A DNA stretch of 45,734 nucleotides, taken from Conoideocrella luteorostrata (lineage: Eukaryota > Ascomycota > Sordariomycetes > Hypocreales > Clavicipitaceae). This document shows positions 23,444-35,100 of the stretch, in pieces. Position numbers and translations under genes: made by a program. The notes below the pieces were generated by a model that had not been told where the DNA came from, searched no databases, and saw nothing but the letters and a program-made list of their open reading frames with translations. Numbering within the stretch: the first letter of the stretch is position 1; each line of letters begins with the position of its first letter. Location: NCBI GenBank assembly GCA_032433595.1, contig JASWJB010000336.1, positions 1 through 45,734 of the forward strand. The letters are read 5' to 3'.

Positions 23444-24385
23444 CTGCCGGCTCGAGAAGTGCTTCGTTGCGCTCAACGGCTTTGGCTTCTTTTCGGTATC
23501 AATACATCTGGAGCACAAGTGCATCTCCTTGTTTGTCCCCGAGGACTTCTAGCTTTATCTCACTGCTCCCAACTTCTTTCAGCGGCCTCACATCTCGAAT
23601 ATATCCGCATCATTTCGACAACCCTTCTCACCCGACCAGTTCGCCACTTGCGCCGCGGAGCAGCTTCTTCAAAATTGCTGCGACTGCACATCACTCGACC
23701 ATACTAAACCGGAATCTCGAGGCGCCCGTTCAACACCTTGTCATTGAATTGACTTCGAGCATATCGCAAGTTCTAGCGTCGCCGGCTGCATTTCGCAACA
23801 GCTGGAGCCGCTGCGCATTTCATTTGCGTGGCTTCTGACATCGCAACATGGGGGTCAAGTAGGACGTATTATCCAGCACCGAAACGCAACATAGCTGCGA
23901 ATAATCTCACGGCGCGAATGGGTGCTCCTCTAAACACCTGATCTTAACCTCCTCATACTTATTGACTTTTTTCTTTCTTTCTTTTTTTGCCCTTCCGGGC
24001 CTTGGATTAGACTTGCGCCGGTTTAGACAATTCGTTATACCCCCTACATCTCGTTGTTAATCTATTTATCTTACGACCGTAAGATACCTGTATTTCTTCT
24101 GCCGATTTGGAGGTGCTAATAGAAACAACCCATCACCGCTCGACTTGTTTAAAACTAGCCTTAAGACAAGACGCTTCTCAAATCGAACTTCCATCGGATC
24201 ATTCACGACCTAGAGCTTCTTGTCGCACGTTAGATATATCCAAGATTATTGTTCAGTTTATTTTTCGTTTGCAAAAGTAAGTTATTAATATGCGGTATTG
24301 GCTTGAAACCAAGGTCTATTCGCGGTCTCAAGCAACTTTGGGGGATGTGTCATGAAGAAGGACGTTCACTCGACGAATCATCTTA

Positions 24386-24571
24386 ATGCAATACTTGATC
24401 AAACCTTTACTGACCGAGGCCGAAGGTCCTTTCTGCTTCCCTAGTATCTACAACTCTGCGCCTGCTTCTCATCAAGTCGAGCAGCCTAAGTTTGGATTCT
24501 TGAACGAGCTCGCCTTGGGTTGCGGCTTTACATTTCGTCTATACACTTACATCATACATCCTTGTGGATGA
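24386..24571 (+). other. Possible upstream open reading frame of PSP1
   Basis: A 61-codon frame begins at the ATG at 24386 and stops 12 bases before the PSP1 ATG. If the leader is unspliced here, ribosomes would meet it before PSP1, which could lower PSP1 translation. The encoded peptide has no recognisable motif, and a leader intron could remove it, so it may be chance. Confidence 0.35.
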
Positions 24572-24583
24572 ACTCTCCACATC

Positions 24584-27320
24584 ATGAGCTCCAATTCATT
24601 CAAGTCAACGACCTCATCCAAACTTGGCCAAGGCTTGGTTCCTTCAGGAGCCACTACTAGTCAAAGTTTGCTCTTAGAGAAAGTCAACGCTCGAACTTCA
24701 ACACCCGATTCCGAAGCCCTGGCGAGTTCAGATGACGAGGGAGAACATCGCAACGAGGTACCTCAGACTACATCCGTCCAACCTCACAAGCCGGTTCGTC
24801 GATCGTCGTGGTTAAACGACACGTCCCAGCCGCTGAGCCGCCCTCGAAAAGGCTCATTTGCCAGCAGCTCTATGTCTCCAACGGGGTCGCACCCCAGCAC
24901 GCCGTCGGCAGAGGTAGGCAGCGGACCCTGGGGCTCCCATTCTGCGTCCTCAGCCGTTGGCCGCTCCTCCAACTCATCGGCATTCGCATGGGGAAGCGCG
25001 ATTTGGAACGCTGACAGAAAAGATGCTTCGTCGAGGCTAAGCGAGGTGCTCCCGTCTCCTACTTCTACGATTCCTCCGGGAGGGGGAAATAACTCGTTCT
25101 TCGGCCCGGATTCTGGGGTAACCCAGCCATCTCCAACTTCTCGGGACTCCTTGTCGAATTCGCAAATAACATTTGCCATTCCTTTACATCCGACCCCGAA
25201 AACATATCGCTCCCAGTCATACTCTGTAGGTCAAATGGAAGCTGAAATGCTTCCCCCAGTCGGAATGAGTTCGTCAACAATCCCAGGACGCGCGAGGCAC
25301 CCAGGCTTGCAGCACAGGCCGTCCAGACCAAGTATGTTAAGTGAAATGGCCAACGACGGTTCCATGCTTGGGAAGGTCAAGGAGGTCGATGATGATGACG
25401 ACGAGAGCACCTCAGAGTCATTGCAAGGCTCTTTTCATCAGATGTCCGAGTCTAAGACTATCGAAATGCTCACTCGCGAGAACGCTATATTGCGTCAGCA
25501 ACAATATGGGTCACGCATACGGCCTCGGGCCTCGACAGGAGCCTCTTACCTGGGCAATGGCTACCAAACTGTTCCAGAGGAATCTGATTATGCAGTTGAC
25601 GAACTGGACGAGGCCAATGATACACTTGATCACCTTAGAACACAAGGTACCGGCCGTCGCATGAGCGAATATGGCGCCGGTGCATTTCGCACCCCTATTG
25701 GCGTCGATAGCCGCAAGTCAGACAATTTGAATCTCAAGAAGGCGGCCCTCTGGTCAAGCTCTCCAGGCTTCTTTGCTGGAGACGTCTCACAAAGTCGGCG
25801 TCATTCGTTCGCTAATATGCCAACCAGACAAGGGTCTATCAGTTCCATTGCAGACTCAGTTGCCAATCTAGATGCTACTAATGTGAATGATGTACAAGCA
25901 TCTCAAGCTTTCCCTAGTGGGTTTCCCGATAGTATTGGTTTGATGAACACCAATAATGGTAAGTTGATACCAAATCTGGGCCCTGCTCTTACTAGTTCAG
26001 ACACACGCTCATATGTCAACAGCTATGTTCGCCGGCATGCCAAACGCCATGCAGTCGGCATTCGGTCACCCGTATGGCCCTCATTTTGGGCTCCAAAACC
26101 AGTTCACAAACCGTCCACCTTCTCCGCCGCGCAATGCTTACAGTATGGCGCAGCCAAGACACAACCAGCTACTTCACGTGGTATTGTTCAAATGTGCTAG
26201 AGCGGATGTGTTCTATATCCAAGAAGGCACAGGGCTTACTGTGAAACCAGGTGATTTGGTGATTGTTGAAGCGGATCGTGGGACGGATTTAGGAACCGTC
26301 GCCAAAGACAACGTTGATTGGCAAACAGCGAAGGAGTTGAAAGAGCACTATGCAGAAGAACACTATAAGTGGCTTATGATGTACTCTCAAGGGGCTGCAG
26401 CAGCTCAGGAAGGCTCTGGCGCTGGCTTGATGGCATCTTCCAGTGGCTTACAAGGAAGTGCAGTCGGTGGTATGGGCCCTCCGAGTCAACACCACCTTCA
26501 GGAGCCAAATGCTGGAGAACTGCGGCCAAAGCTAATCAAGCGGCTGGCACAGAACCATGAGGTTCATTCTCTACGCGACAAGGAAGGCCAAGAAGCCAAA
26601 GCAAAGAGAGTCTGCATGCAAAAGGTCAAAGAGCATGGTCTCAACATGGAAATTCTTGACGCAGAATTTCAGATGTAAGTATCACTCGGATCCTGGCGCC
26701 GACTTGTAACAGCTGCTAACTGCTCATAAAGGGATTGGAAGAAGCTTACATTTTACTATTTCGCTGATTCTTACATCAACTTCAACTCCCTCGTTACAGA
26801 CTTGTTTAAGATCTATAAAACCAGAATTTGGATGTCAGCTATCAACCCGGCGTCGTTCGCCAGCCCAACCCTAGGCATTCAGGCACCGAGTGGCATTGGA
26901 CCTGGTGCAGTAGGTGTCGGTCGTGCCTCTGGTGGGGAGCGTCGACAAACACATCAAAGCCAAGAACCACAACCACCCGCATTCGGTCGAGGTTATCGCC
27001 CAGTGTTTGGTCAGCCATTTGCTGCGGATCGAAATGCTCCGCCAGCGTCCGGCTATTCACAAGCGAACTATGCGTACGGAGGGAACGCCTTTGCTAATAC
27101 CCGCGGCAACAACGTTCCTTATGCCCCTAGCCTCTCGCCTCCCGTTGATGGCTTTTCGGGAGGATTCGGACAACAAGGGGATTTTCAAGCTTTGCGCCAG
27201 CGCTTCCCTGGCGCGCAGAACTTGCCGAGCCCAACTCCACACTCGGCCGGCGTGTCGCCCATTTCTGGCCAAAACGATTGGGCCATTGCATTCCAGGGTC
27301 TTTCTTTGAACACTCACTGA
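24584..27320 (+). CDS. PSP1: PSP1-family protein
   Basis: Exons 24584-25958, 26023-26674 and 26732-27320 give 871 residues. Intron 1 (64 bases) has a GTAAGT donor and a CAACAG acceptor; intron 2 (57 bases) has GTAAGT, a GCTAAC branch site and AAAG, joining AEFQM-DWKKLTFYYF. Residues 1-500 are Ser/Thr/Pro-rich and disordered, with an acidic run (VDDDDDES) and a short helical segment (KTIEMLTRENAILRQQQ). The conserved PSP1 C-terminal domain spans about 505-715 (LLHVVLFKCARADVFYI, VKPGDLVIVEADRGTDLG, and the second half YFADSYINFNSLVTDLF). The last 150 residues are Gly/Pro/Asn-rich. Yeast Psp1 was found as a suppressor of DNA polymerase alpha mutants; the fungal family is thought to act in mRNA metabolism, but its biochemical role is not visible here. 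Confidence 0.9.
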
Positions 27321-28244
27321 TTTCAGAATATATGTGTAGACCCTTTACCTTAGCCCACATCTCGCGTGGCACAAGATAAAGCACGACAAGAAGGGTACAG
27401 TGACTAGGCATTATCCTAAGCATCGTCCTGATGCAGGAGTTGAACATCTCTTGCGGTTTGATCAATATTTCAACCATCTCATTCGCTGTCACATGTTATA
27501 TTTATCATTCGTCATTTAGAAGTAGCCTTTTGTTTCTTGGGATGCTATTCGCGGCGTTATACCAATAAGAAATACGGGAAAATGGAGAGCACTAAGGAAA
27601 GGATGCTTGATCTCGTTTCACATCCTAGAGATTGTGACCATAGACAGAAAGATGTTCCGGCAAGAAAAGAATGATGCGCCCTGTAACTAATATGCCATGA
27701 ATAGGGACACAAGGGTTGGGTAGAGGTGAAGGTCATGTACCTTTGGTTTCCAAGGCGACACGTTTGTGTTGTCCAATCTGCCTTCGTTGTTTTGCTGCTT
27801 TTATCTGTTTTCCTTCTTTTTCCACCACTGTCTTGAGGGATAAGTTAGTTTCTTCAGGAACGGTTTTAGAGCTTAAAGATCAATTCAATGACTTATGAGC
27901 AAAAAACAATGATGATACGCTTTGTTCGTGTTCGCTGGCTAACCTGGAAGACAGGCTCTCTGGCCCATATCTGGTGCAGAGGTGGTCAAACCGGCTGGCT
28001 ACATTGCATGTACAGCCACATCAGCAACCTTGTCTGACAGCTGCCAATGCCGGACTAGGCTGCTGCTACATCTATCTACGTCCACCATGGCTCCTTCCCT
28101 AACATGCTTAGAGGTTGCAATGTACTTTTGGTACACTTCAATCATCTGCCCTATAATTATGTCCTCAACCTCACCAATGTCACTTTTTCCATGGTTTAAT
28201 TTTTGATGACGCACTAATATCACGTTGTCACACTCTCTTTCATT
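27321..28244. other. Intergenic region downstream of PSP1
   Basis: Holds the PSP1 3' untranslated region and the promoter of the following gene. A 60-codon open frame at 27716-27898 shows no family character. Nothing else is seen. Confidence 0.5.
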
Positions 28245-29233
28245 ATGGCACCTTCAACCAGGAAGCGGAAACAGCCCAGACATGGTAGGTTTATTAACTA
28301 GGACCAATTTGTCTTTTACTAGTCGACACTCTCTATCCGGTCGGCTGCTGAATTGTCTATAGACGATATTGAGGATGCTGGTATGATTGAAAGTGATGCC
28401 GAAGATACATCAACGCAAACGCCACCGAAAGGCAAACAACATAAATCCAAAAAGCAACCAGCAGCGAAGACGCTGGATACCGGTGACGTGTTAAATGTCC
28501 TGAAAAGCCAGTAATTACAACCTTCTTTCGGTACTCAAACAACTTACCTCCTTGACCAAGGGCTGACTTGTTACTAGAAGCTCAGCTAATGCATCGACGG
28601 CAATAAAGAAAGGAAGAACTAGTACTCAGGAAGCCAAGAAATCGGTGGAGAAGTTAGCGAACGACTTAAGGAAGTTCATTGAAGCCGAGATGCGTCCCGA
28701 GTCGTAGGTCGTCTTGCACAAATTTCTAAATAAACGCGCTGACAAATTGTTCTAGTTCAGAAAAGTCCCTGCCGAATATTAAGTCATTTGCGGGCAATGG
28801 GTTTTCGGAAGAAGCACAAAGGATGCTTCCTTCCGTTGGTGCGGCTCCTTTCAAAGAGGCACACGAAATCACTAATGATATCTATGACCACGCAAAGGAC
28901 ATCTTAAATGATTGTCAAGTTTTGGCAAAAGAGTACGAAAAGAAAGCTGGACTCTCCGGCAAGATCAAAACGCCTTCCTTGATAAGGTGGGGACAAGACA
29001 TTGCCGACCTCCATGAGCTGAACAAATGTATTCTGGCATTCTCAATCAAAGTCGTGGAGCAGAACATAATCCCACACGCCGCGGGAAGTACACCAGAGAT
29101 AGGGCATGATGATGTAGATCAGATCGCTTGGGAGTTGTTGGAAAATTCCCGGCCACAGAAAGATGCGGAAACATGGGGAAATGTCGCAGAGATTGTACTA
29201 CAGAGTATGGCTCGTATCACAGCAATACTGTAA
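28245..29233 (+). CDS. Unrecognised four-exon helical protein
   Basis: Exons 28245-28284, 28363-28510, 28578-28703 and 28756-29233 give 263 residues. All three introns (78, 67 and 52 bases) have GT-AG ends and good branch sites (GCTGAAT, GCTGAC, GCTGAC), and each removes an in-frame stop, which is strong support for the model. The protein starts with a basic segment that could be a nuclear signal (MAPSTRKRKQPRH), then an acidic stretch (DDIEDAGMIESDAED), a Lys-rich linker, and a mostly helical body: KKSVEKLANDLRKFIEAEM near residue 90, and a long amphipathic region (EAHEITNDIYDHAKDILNDC) leading to a folded-looking C-terminus (WGNVAEIVLQSMARITAIL). It looks like a small nuclear structural or adaptor protein, but I recognise no family. 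Confidence 0.72.
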
Positions 29234-29632
29234 AATGCAACGAAATTACGCTTAGCATCAAAGAACAGCTGACTCATCATGTTCAGCGACCAACCCGTGC
29301 CGTCCCCAGAAAACGAGGGCAATGAGGGGCAAGTTCTGTTAGACTAAGACCAAGTATAGACTAGTGCATCGCTTAGCTCACACAAACTGAGCATGCAATT
29401 TTCGTTCACCAGCCAGGATATTGCACGAGATCCTCGAAATTTCTTTCAACACCTCGCTCTCACCACTTACTAACCCACCACAGGACTCTTGCCTAATAAA
29501 CCGGTGCGTCTACCATCAAGTACATTCAGAACTCTATTCGAACCGAAAGAGGACATTTTCCCCTCAAAGACAAGATTAAAACCTCTGAGGAAGGATCCGT
29601 TGAGCTAACATTACTGCTGCCGTACAGCCAAG
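29234..29632. promoter_or_regulatory. Promoter and leader region of the eL15 gene
   Basis: These 399 bases lie between the unrecognised helical-protein gene and the eL15 start. An AAACCG-rich stretch and a TACTAACCC...ACAG sequence (about 29470-29485) could mark a leader intron end, but I cannot place its donor. No further element is certain. Confidence 0.4.
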
Positions 29633-30724
29633 ATGGGTGCCCTCAAGTATGTCGAGGAACTTCAGAAGAAGAAGCAGTCTGATTTGATGGCCTTTCTTCT
29701 CCGAGTGCGCTGCTGGGAAGTACGTTAAGAAAACTCCAACCTCAGAACAACATTCAATGGCATATTGTGGACGAGCGAGTCGGGTCGATATCTTATTTCT
29801 TTCCAATTTTCTGGGGGGTTGTTCTCTGGCAGGCTTCGGTCAACATCTAGTGCTTCCTTCACGAAACAAGTCGCCTAAACGAGGAAGCTACTTTCTTCTC
29901 AGCGATAGGAAACATGACGGACAGATGACGGCGACGAAAAAGAGATGCCCGAGAGAATCGAACAGGAGAAATAGATATTGACCTGTCCCTCGATCTGTGC
30001 TATACACTCGTTGAACTTTTGCTGAGAGTGCATAATATAGTATCGTCAATTGAACGTCATCCACCGCGCCTCTCGTCCTTCGCGCCCCGACAAGGCTCGC
30101 CGTCTGGGTTACAAGGCCAAGCAGGGTTATGTGATCTACCGAGTCCGCGTCCGTCGTGGTGGTCGCAAGCGTCCTGCCCCCAAGGGTGCCACCTATGGTA
30201 AGTCGAAACAGTTTCCACCGCTCCAATTCAGGATTTGGGTTGGCGAGCAAGCTTGATTGCAGATAAATCACTCTTCTCGTCAAACCTCGCCTCAAAGTCT
30301 TATCATAATCTTTTGTTACACAAAACAATGTTACTAAACATATCAAACTACTACAGGCAAGCCCACCAACCAGGGTATCAACCAGCTCAAGTACCAGCGC
30401 TCTCTGGCCGCCACTGCCGAGGAGCGTGTCGGTCGCCGCTGCGCCAACTTGCGAGTCCTCAACTCCTACTGGATCAACCAGGACTCTACTTACAAGTACT
30501 ACGAAGTCATCCTCGTTGACCCCCAGCACAAGGCCATCCGCATCGACCCCCGCATCAACTGGATCGTCAACCCTGTCCACAAGCACCGCGAGGCTCGTGG
30601 CCTCACCGCCACGGGCAAGAAGTCCCGTGGTCTCAACAAAGGCCACCGCTACAACAAGACCAAGGCTGGTCGCAGAAAGACCTGGTTGCGCCACAACACC
30701 ACTTCCCTGTGGCGCTACCGATAA
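29633..30724 (+). CDS. RPL15: Cytosolic 60S ribosomal protein eL15
   Basis: Exons 29633-29719, 30041-30197 and 30357-30724 give 203 residues, the usual length for the family. Intron 1 is 321 bases (GTACGT...ATAG) and intron 2 is 159 bases (GTAAGT...ACAG). The start [17 protein letters not shown], the join [16 protein letters not shown], the block [19 protein letters not shown], the segment [16 protein letters not shown] and the basic end [15 protein letters not shown] are all diagnostic of eL15, an RNA-binding core protein of the large ribosomal subunit. Its coding bias is stronger (C-ending codons) than that of its neighbours, as expected for a highly expressed gene. The long first intron holds no box C/D snoRNA that I can recognise. 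Confidence 0.97.
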
Positions 30725-32170
30725 GCGTCTCGCCCTCGTTTCAGACGCCACTAAGGGAACCTGTGGTGGATGGTACGATGGGGAAAGAGAGACTTTCGGC
30801 GGAAAGGATATTTACTGGTTTTACGCCATTGCGGTGTTTCTTTCGACTCTGCTTCGAACTGGTTTATGAATGGGAGGGTGTCCCCCCTCTGGACTTGAAA
30901 ATTACAACCATGATGACTTGGTAGCTCATATTGACAAAAATGAAAGGTTGGAACGATAATGATTCCCAAACTATAAATGCTCCTTTGGCCATCGGGTCGT
31001 GGTACTGTGATATACACGTGTCGTGCATACTGAGCGGTCACATGTTTTGTCTGACATTCCAAATCGAGATTCAGTGAAAAACAGTACATCGCGATGTTTC
31101 TGGTTGTACAAACAGTCCACATGATTCGAAAGGTAATGCCGTGAAATGAAATATAGGCCAAATCCCCGTATCATCATCCCCTTCGGCTCACAAATCGTAG
31201 GCCGGCCGGCCAGTCAGCCAGCCGACGACGGCGATCTACATTCGCATTTAAGAGATGCATGCACATGGGGTTTAATTTGGCCACACATCGGGAATATAGT
31301 AAGAGCAAATATCCTTTAACTGAGGTTTCTGAAAAAGTTCTCCGAGATCATACAAAGGTCAAGCGTGACAAACAGGGCAAAGCTCGGCAGTCTGCCAATC
31401 CAACCGCTCATCCCCAACCAACCCCTCGCATCTGCGAGCCTCAAATCAGTGACCTGGTAGTTCAAGAAAGTCAAGAGAAGAGAAAGTGGCTATTCAGCCA
31501 TACAGCGGTTGGGAGCCAACTGGGTGCCGTCGACATGCTCCCGGCCAGTCTTTCTTCTCCGCGTTGGAATACTACTAGAAACGTATCAAGCAAGAATCAT
31601 TTGGGAAAGAAGAATCAGTCGATGGTGAAGAAAGCAACTAAACGAAACAAAAAACACAAGTTAAATGAGAAAACAGACGTGACAGAAAGATAAGACGTAA
31701 CAGGCAGTAAAGTGTAAATAACAGTAACAGGAGGGTCTGGCGAAGGGGCAAATAATCTATGTCGATGGAGCTCTTCGTAGCGGCGATCAGTGTACACGTT
31801 ACAGGATGTAGCATCTGTTTGCCTACGCCAGTGTAGACAATTCTACCAGTCAACTCCTGTGTTTTTCTTGCGTTTTGGTCTGCCTTCTGTAACTCCCTTC
31901 TTCGTAATGTACACACAAGCACTATCACATGTGCTGTGCAAATCGTGATTGGGCGCTTAGCTAGTAATGCAATGGCGTTCCCGTGTTATAGGCATGACAA
32001 TCGAACACGACGCATAATAAAAATAGTCATCAAGTCATGGCAGTATCATAACCGTGCTGCATGAAAGGTCGGGTGCTACCCAGAGACACGAGCCAAAAAG
32101 AAACTTTTCGAGTAAGGCCTGTTGATACAAATGGCTCGTGTTCAGATAACAATGCAATAGTGAAGAAAAT
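30725..32170. other. Convergent intergenic region, eL15 and PUF genes
   Basis: Both flanking genes end here, so it should hold two 3' untranslated regions. It contains the self-complementary run GGCCGGCCGGCC at 31200-31211, the same 12-mer seen at 22977-22988. An open frame of 144 codons (31259-31693, plus) is Lys/Asn-rich, without family character, and is left out. Confidence 0.5.
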
Positions 32171-35100
32171 TTACAGCCAGCGCGTCTCGCCGCTGGCATC
32201 AGTAGACGTGTTTGCAGAGTGCGACGGAGCAAAACTAACTGGCGCTCTTGGGTGGAACTGTGGCGGCGGCGGCTGCTGCTGCTGCTGGTTCTGAGGCTGT
32301 GGGATAGAGCTTGATCCTACCGGAGGAGGGACTGTTAGAACAGCACTGTTGGTGTAGGACGGCACGCTTTGTCGTATATTTTGATTGACTCCTGGTCCAG
32401 CCATGCCCCCGTTTGCAACACCATTTGCTGGCATCATTGAAGCGTTTCTGGACATACCACGACTATGACTCTGGCGAAGAGGGATCTGACCTTGGGTGTT
32501 GTCTGCAGGTGTGACTTGACCACTGGAGTCTGCACTTCCGCGGCTGTCGTATGCCGAGACCTTCGCTTGGATACGGCGGCCATGAGGGCTCGTACGGATC
32601 TGTGGCAAGACGGGGCGGACTTGCTCGACCAATCGATGCTTTTGGTGAGGTGGACAAAACTCAAGAGCGGTTTGGATAACATAGTTGGCGTAGTTATCGT
32701 GAAGCAGACGATCCATCTCCTGGGGAGCAAGTAGCTCCTCGATGATTCTTTCTCTTGACTGCGCCTGTGAACATCTGAGGCACTTCTCGATGACATTGGA
32801 GCTAAACTTGTGTCGCGATAACTGGATGATGCAGCCTTGAAAAGTGGCAACCACAGGTTCAGTGAAGCTTGGCTCATTGAGATCAATGATGTACTGAACG
32901 ACATAATTTCCAAATGGATCTTGTACCAGGATTCGAGCGTGGTTCGTGATGCGCCCGATGAGCCAAGGCTTCTGCTCACCCGAGGCATGGTCAATGCAGC
33001 GTTGCAGCACACAACAACCGTGTCTATGGGTGCCTACCTCGATGCAGTTATTGCCAACCGCATCAAAAATGAACTGAGCATCCAGCGATGTGAGCTTGTT
33101 CAAACACTTTTGAATGACGTGGTTGCCGTTGAGATCCTGAATGAGCTCAACGACACGGAAACGAAGAGCCTCGATAATGAGATGCACTTGCTGCGGAGTG
33201 CTAACGTATTCGATCATCTTTTGCAGTGCTCGTGTTCCATGTTGGTTGAGCGCAATCCGCACCATATCTTGGGATGCATTCTGAATTAAAACAGTGCGCT
33301 CATCGTCATTGCAGAACTCGAGGAGCTTTTGGCACAAATAATTACCAAAGGGATCCGTCATGAGCTCTACGACATGCTGATTAGTCTCGAGCCAAATCAT
33401 ATGGACTTGCTCAGGAAGGCGTTCCTCCAACTTTTTCTGGAGGTACCGACAACCATGTTGATCCTTGCACAGCTCATAGATTTGCCCGCGAAAGGATTCA
33501 ACTGACATGTTCTGGAATCGGGACATGGCTAGAGGCTGGATTAGCAACTATTGGTCATAAATATGTTCGTAGACACCACTTACCATCGTTGTCAAGCTGG
33601 CGTCGATGCTGCATTACCCGAGCCTGGCTGTCCCGGGACTGGGGGGCGCCCTGGTTGTAAGGCGCCGCGCCATAGCCAGTGTAGTTATGGGCGGGATACA
33701 TGTTGCCTCCATTAACATTGCCCATGTTCATTTGCTGCATACCAGCTGTAAGCATGGGAATGCTATAGTTGCCATTGGTGCTGGTGGCATGGGAGGCGTA
33801 TCCATTCGCAGGATAAAAGTTGAATGAATTAGCAGGAGCGGAGGTGGTTGGACCAGAAACTGCCGCAGCAGAGCTCACCTGAGCCGCGCTGGTAAGGCTT
33901 GGCCCAAAGGGAGCAGCACTTGCTTGAAGAGCCGACTGAATGGACTGGAAACCGTTCGGCTGGTCACGGCCAACATTCATTCCAGCGTCGCCGGACAGCT
34001 CTCGGCTATGGCGCATTGCTCCAGCAGGTATGCGGCCCATGTTAGCATTATGGTTGTGAAAGTGCTGCTGGGCGTGGTTGTTGGCGTTGCCAGACATAAT
34101 CGACGATCCCGACGGGTTCTTAACCGTAGGTACATCGTTAGCAGAGAAGGAACTCTGCAGGCGAGGGGGGGAAGCCATGTGGCTATTCTGGGGGGACATG
34201 GCGGCGGACGACGGCTCCGCTGAGCTTTCGGAGATATACTTGAGGTCAAGAGAATGACGCAGAGACTGCGGTCGGTTGCCGATGCTAGTAATGTCGTTGG
34301 ATTTACTAGAAGAGAGCCCATTGATGGCTGACATGCTCTGTTGGTGCCGATGACGGTTAACACGATTCCAGGCGTTGGACTTTTCAGGATTAGGTGACGG
34401 GGACAATGCAAGATCGAGTGCAGCCGAGGAAGCAGATAGCTGAAAGAAAACGCATGAGGTCAGAAAACAATGCAAAAATGAGGCAACGACATAAAGACCG
34501 TGACACAGATAGTTGACAAGAGACTTGACTGAGCTGTGCTGTGATCTGAATGCCGCTGGTTACAAAAACACCCAAGGAAAGCGGTGGTTTGCAGTAATGA
34601 AGCCTAGGTTGAGTGAGAGAAGGCGAGGCGAAAGGCATGAGATTGGCGAGTAAGCGTCTGGCCGTGGCACCACGCCAAGGCAGATGCGAGCAAGTCACAA
34701 TGCCCAGGTGTTGACAGTTGACCGTTTCCAGGTGCCAGTTGCTGGTCGCTTCACTCACTGCCTTCAACCCGTGGACCTCTGGCCTTCTGCCTCCCATGTC
34801 ACTTGGCATCATTGCATGCACTTGAAAAGAATGGCAGCAGCTATTCGTTCTTGTTTTCACAATATGCAGGTGCTTTTACTACCACTTACCATTTGGTCAT
34901 CGCGCCGCACGAGTGTAGGGAAATTATCGTCCGGAGTTTGACCACGAGGCAATGCATGAGGCTCGTCGTCGCCAAACAGAAAACGGGTCGTGTTAGTTTG
35001 ATCCAGATTCATATCGTACAGTCCGTTTCTTGATCTTGTCACGGGCATGGAATATCGGTTAAGCCTGTCATGACGCTTTTGTTAGAACGGGAAGTTACTA

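Larger units (their letters stand above)
17818..24583. other. 6.8-kb gene-poor region upstream of PSP1
   Basis: No gene is supported. The left part holds the NFU1 3' untranslated region; 18480-18720 is an AT-rich patch with a degenerate 16-base tandem repeat. Exact TACGGAGTA/TACTCCGTA palindromes occur at 18357, 18364, 18429, 19192, 19199, 19330, 21397 and 21404. From about 22230 to 24580 the plus strand becomes rich in C and T, with CCA repeats near 23415-23443, as expected for the promoter and long leader of PSP1. A GTAAGT donor-like site at 24277 could start a leader intron. Open frames of up to about 150 codons have no family character. Confidence 0.5.

Noticed and set aside
29940..29975. 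A tRNA B-box-like sequence on the minus strand (GTTCGATTC followed by a T run) inside eL15 intron 1
   Set aside because: No matching acceptor stem, anticodon arm or A box could be found upstream, so it does not fold as a tRNA.
29720..30040. Box C/D snoRNA in the long first intron of eL15
   Set aside because: No good RTGATGA box paired with a CTGA box and closing stem was visible.
29888..30751. Minus-strand open frame of 287 codons
   Set aside because: It is antisense to eL15 exons 2-3 and their introns; its Val/Leu-rich composition is that of a shadow of a highly biased gene.
31259..31693. Plus-strand open frame of 144 codons between the eL15 and PUF genes
   Set aside because: Lys/Asn-rich low complexity with no motif, in the shared 3' untranslated region.
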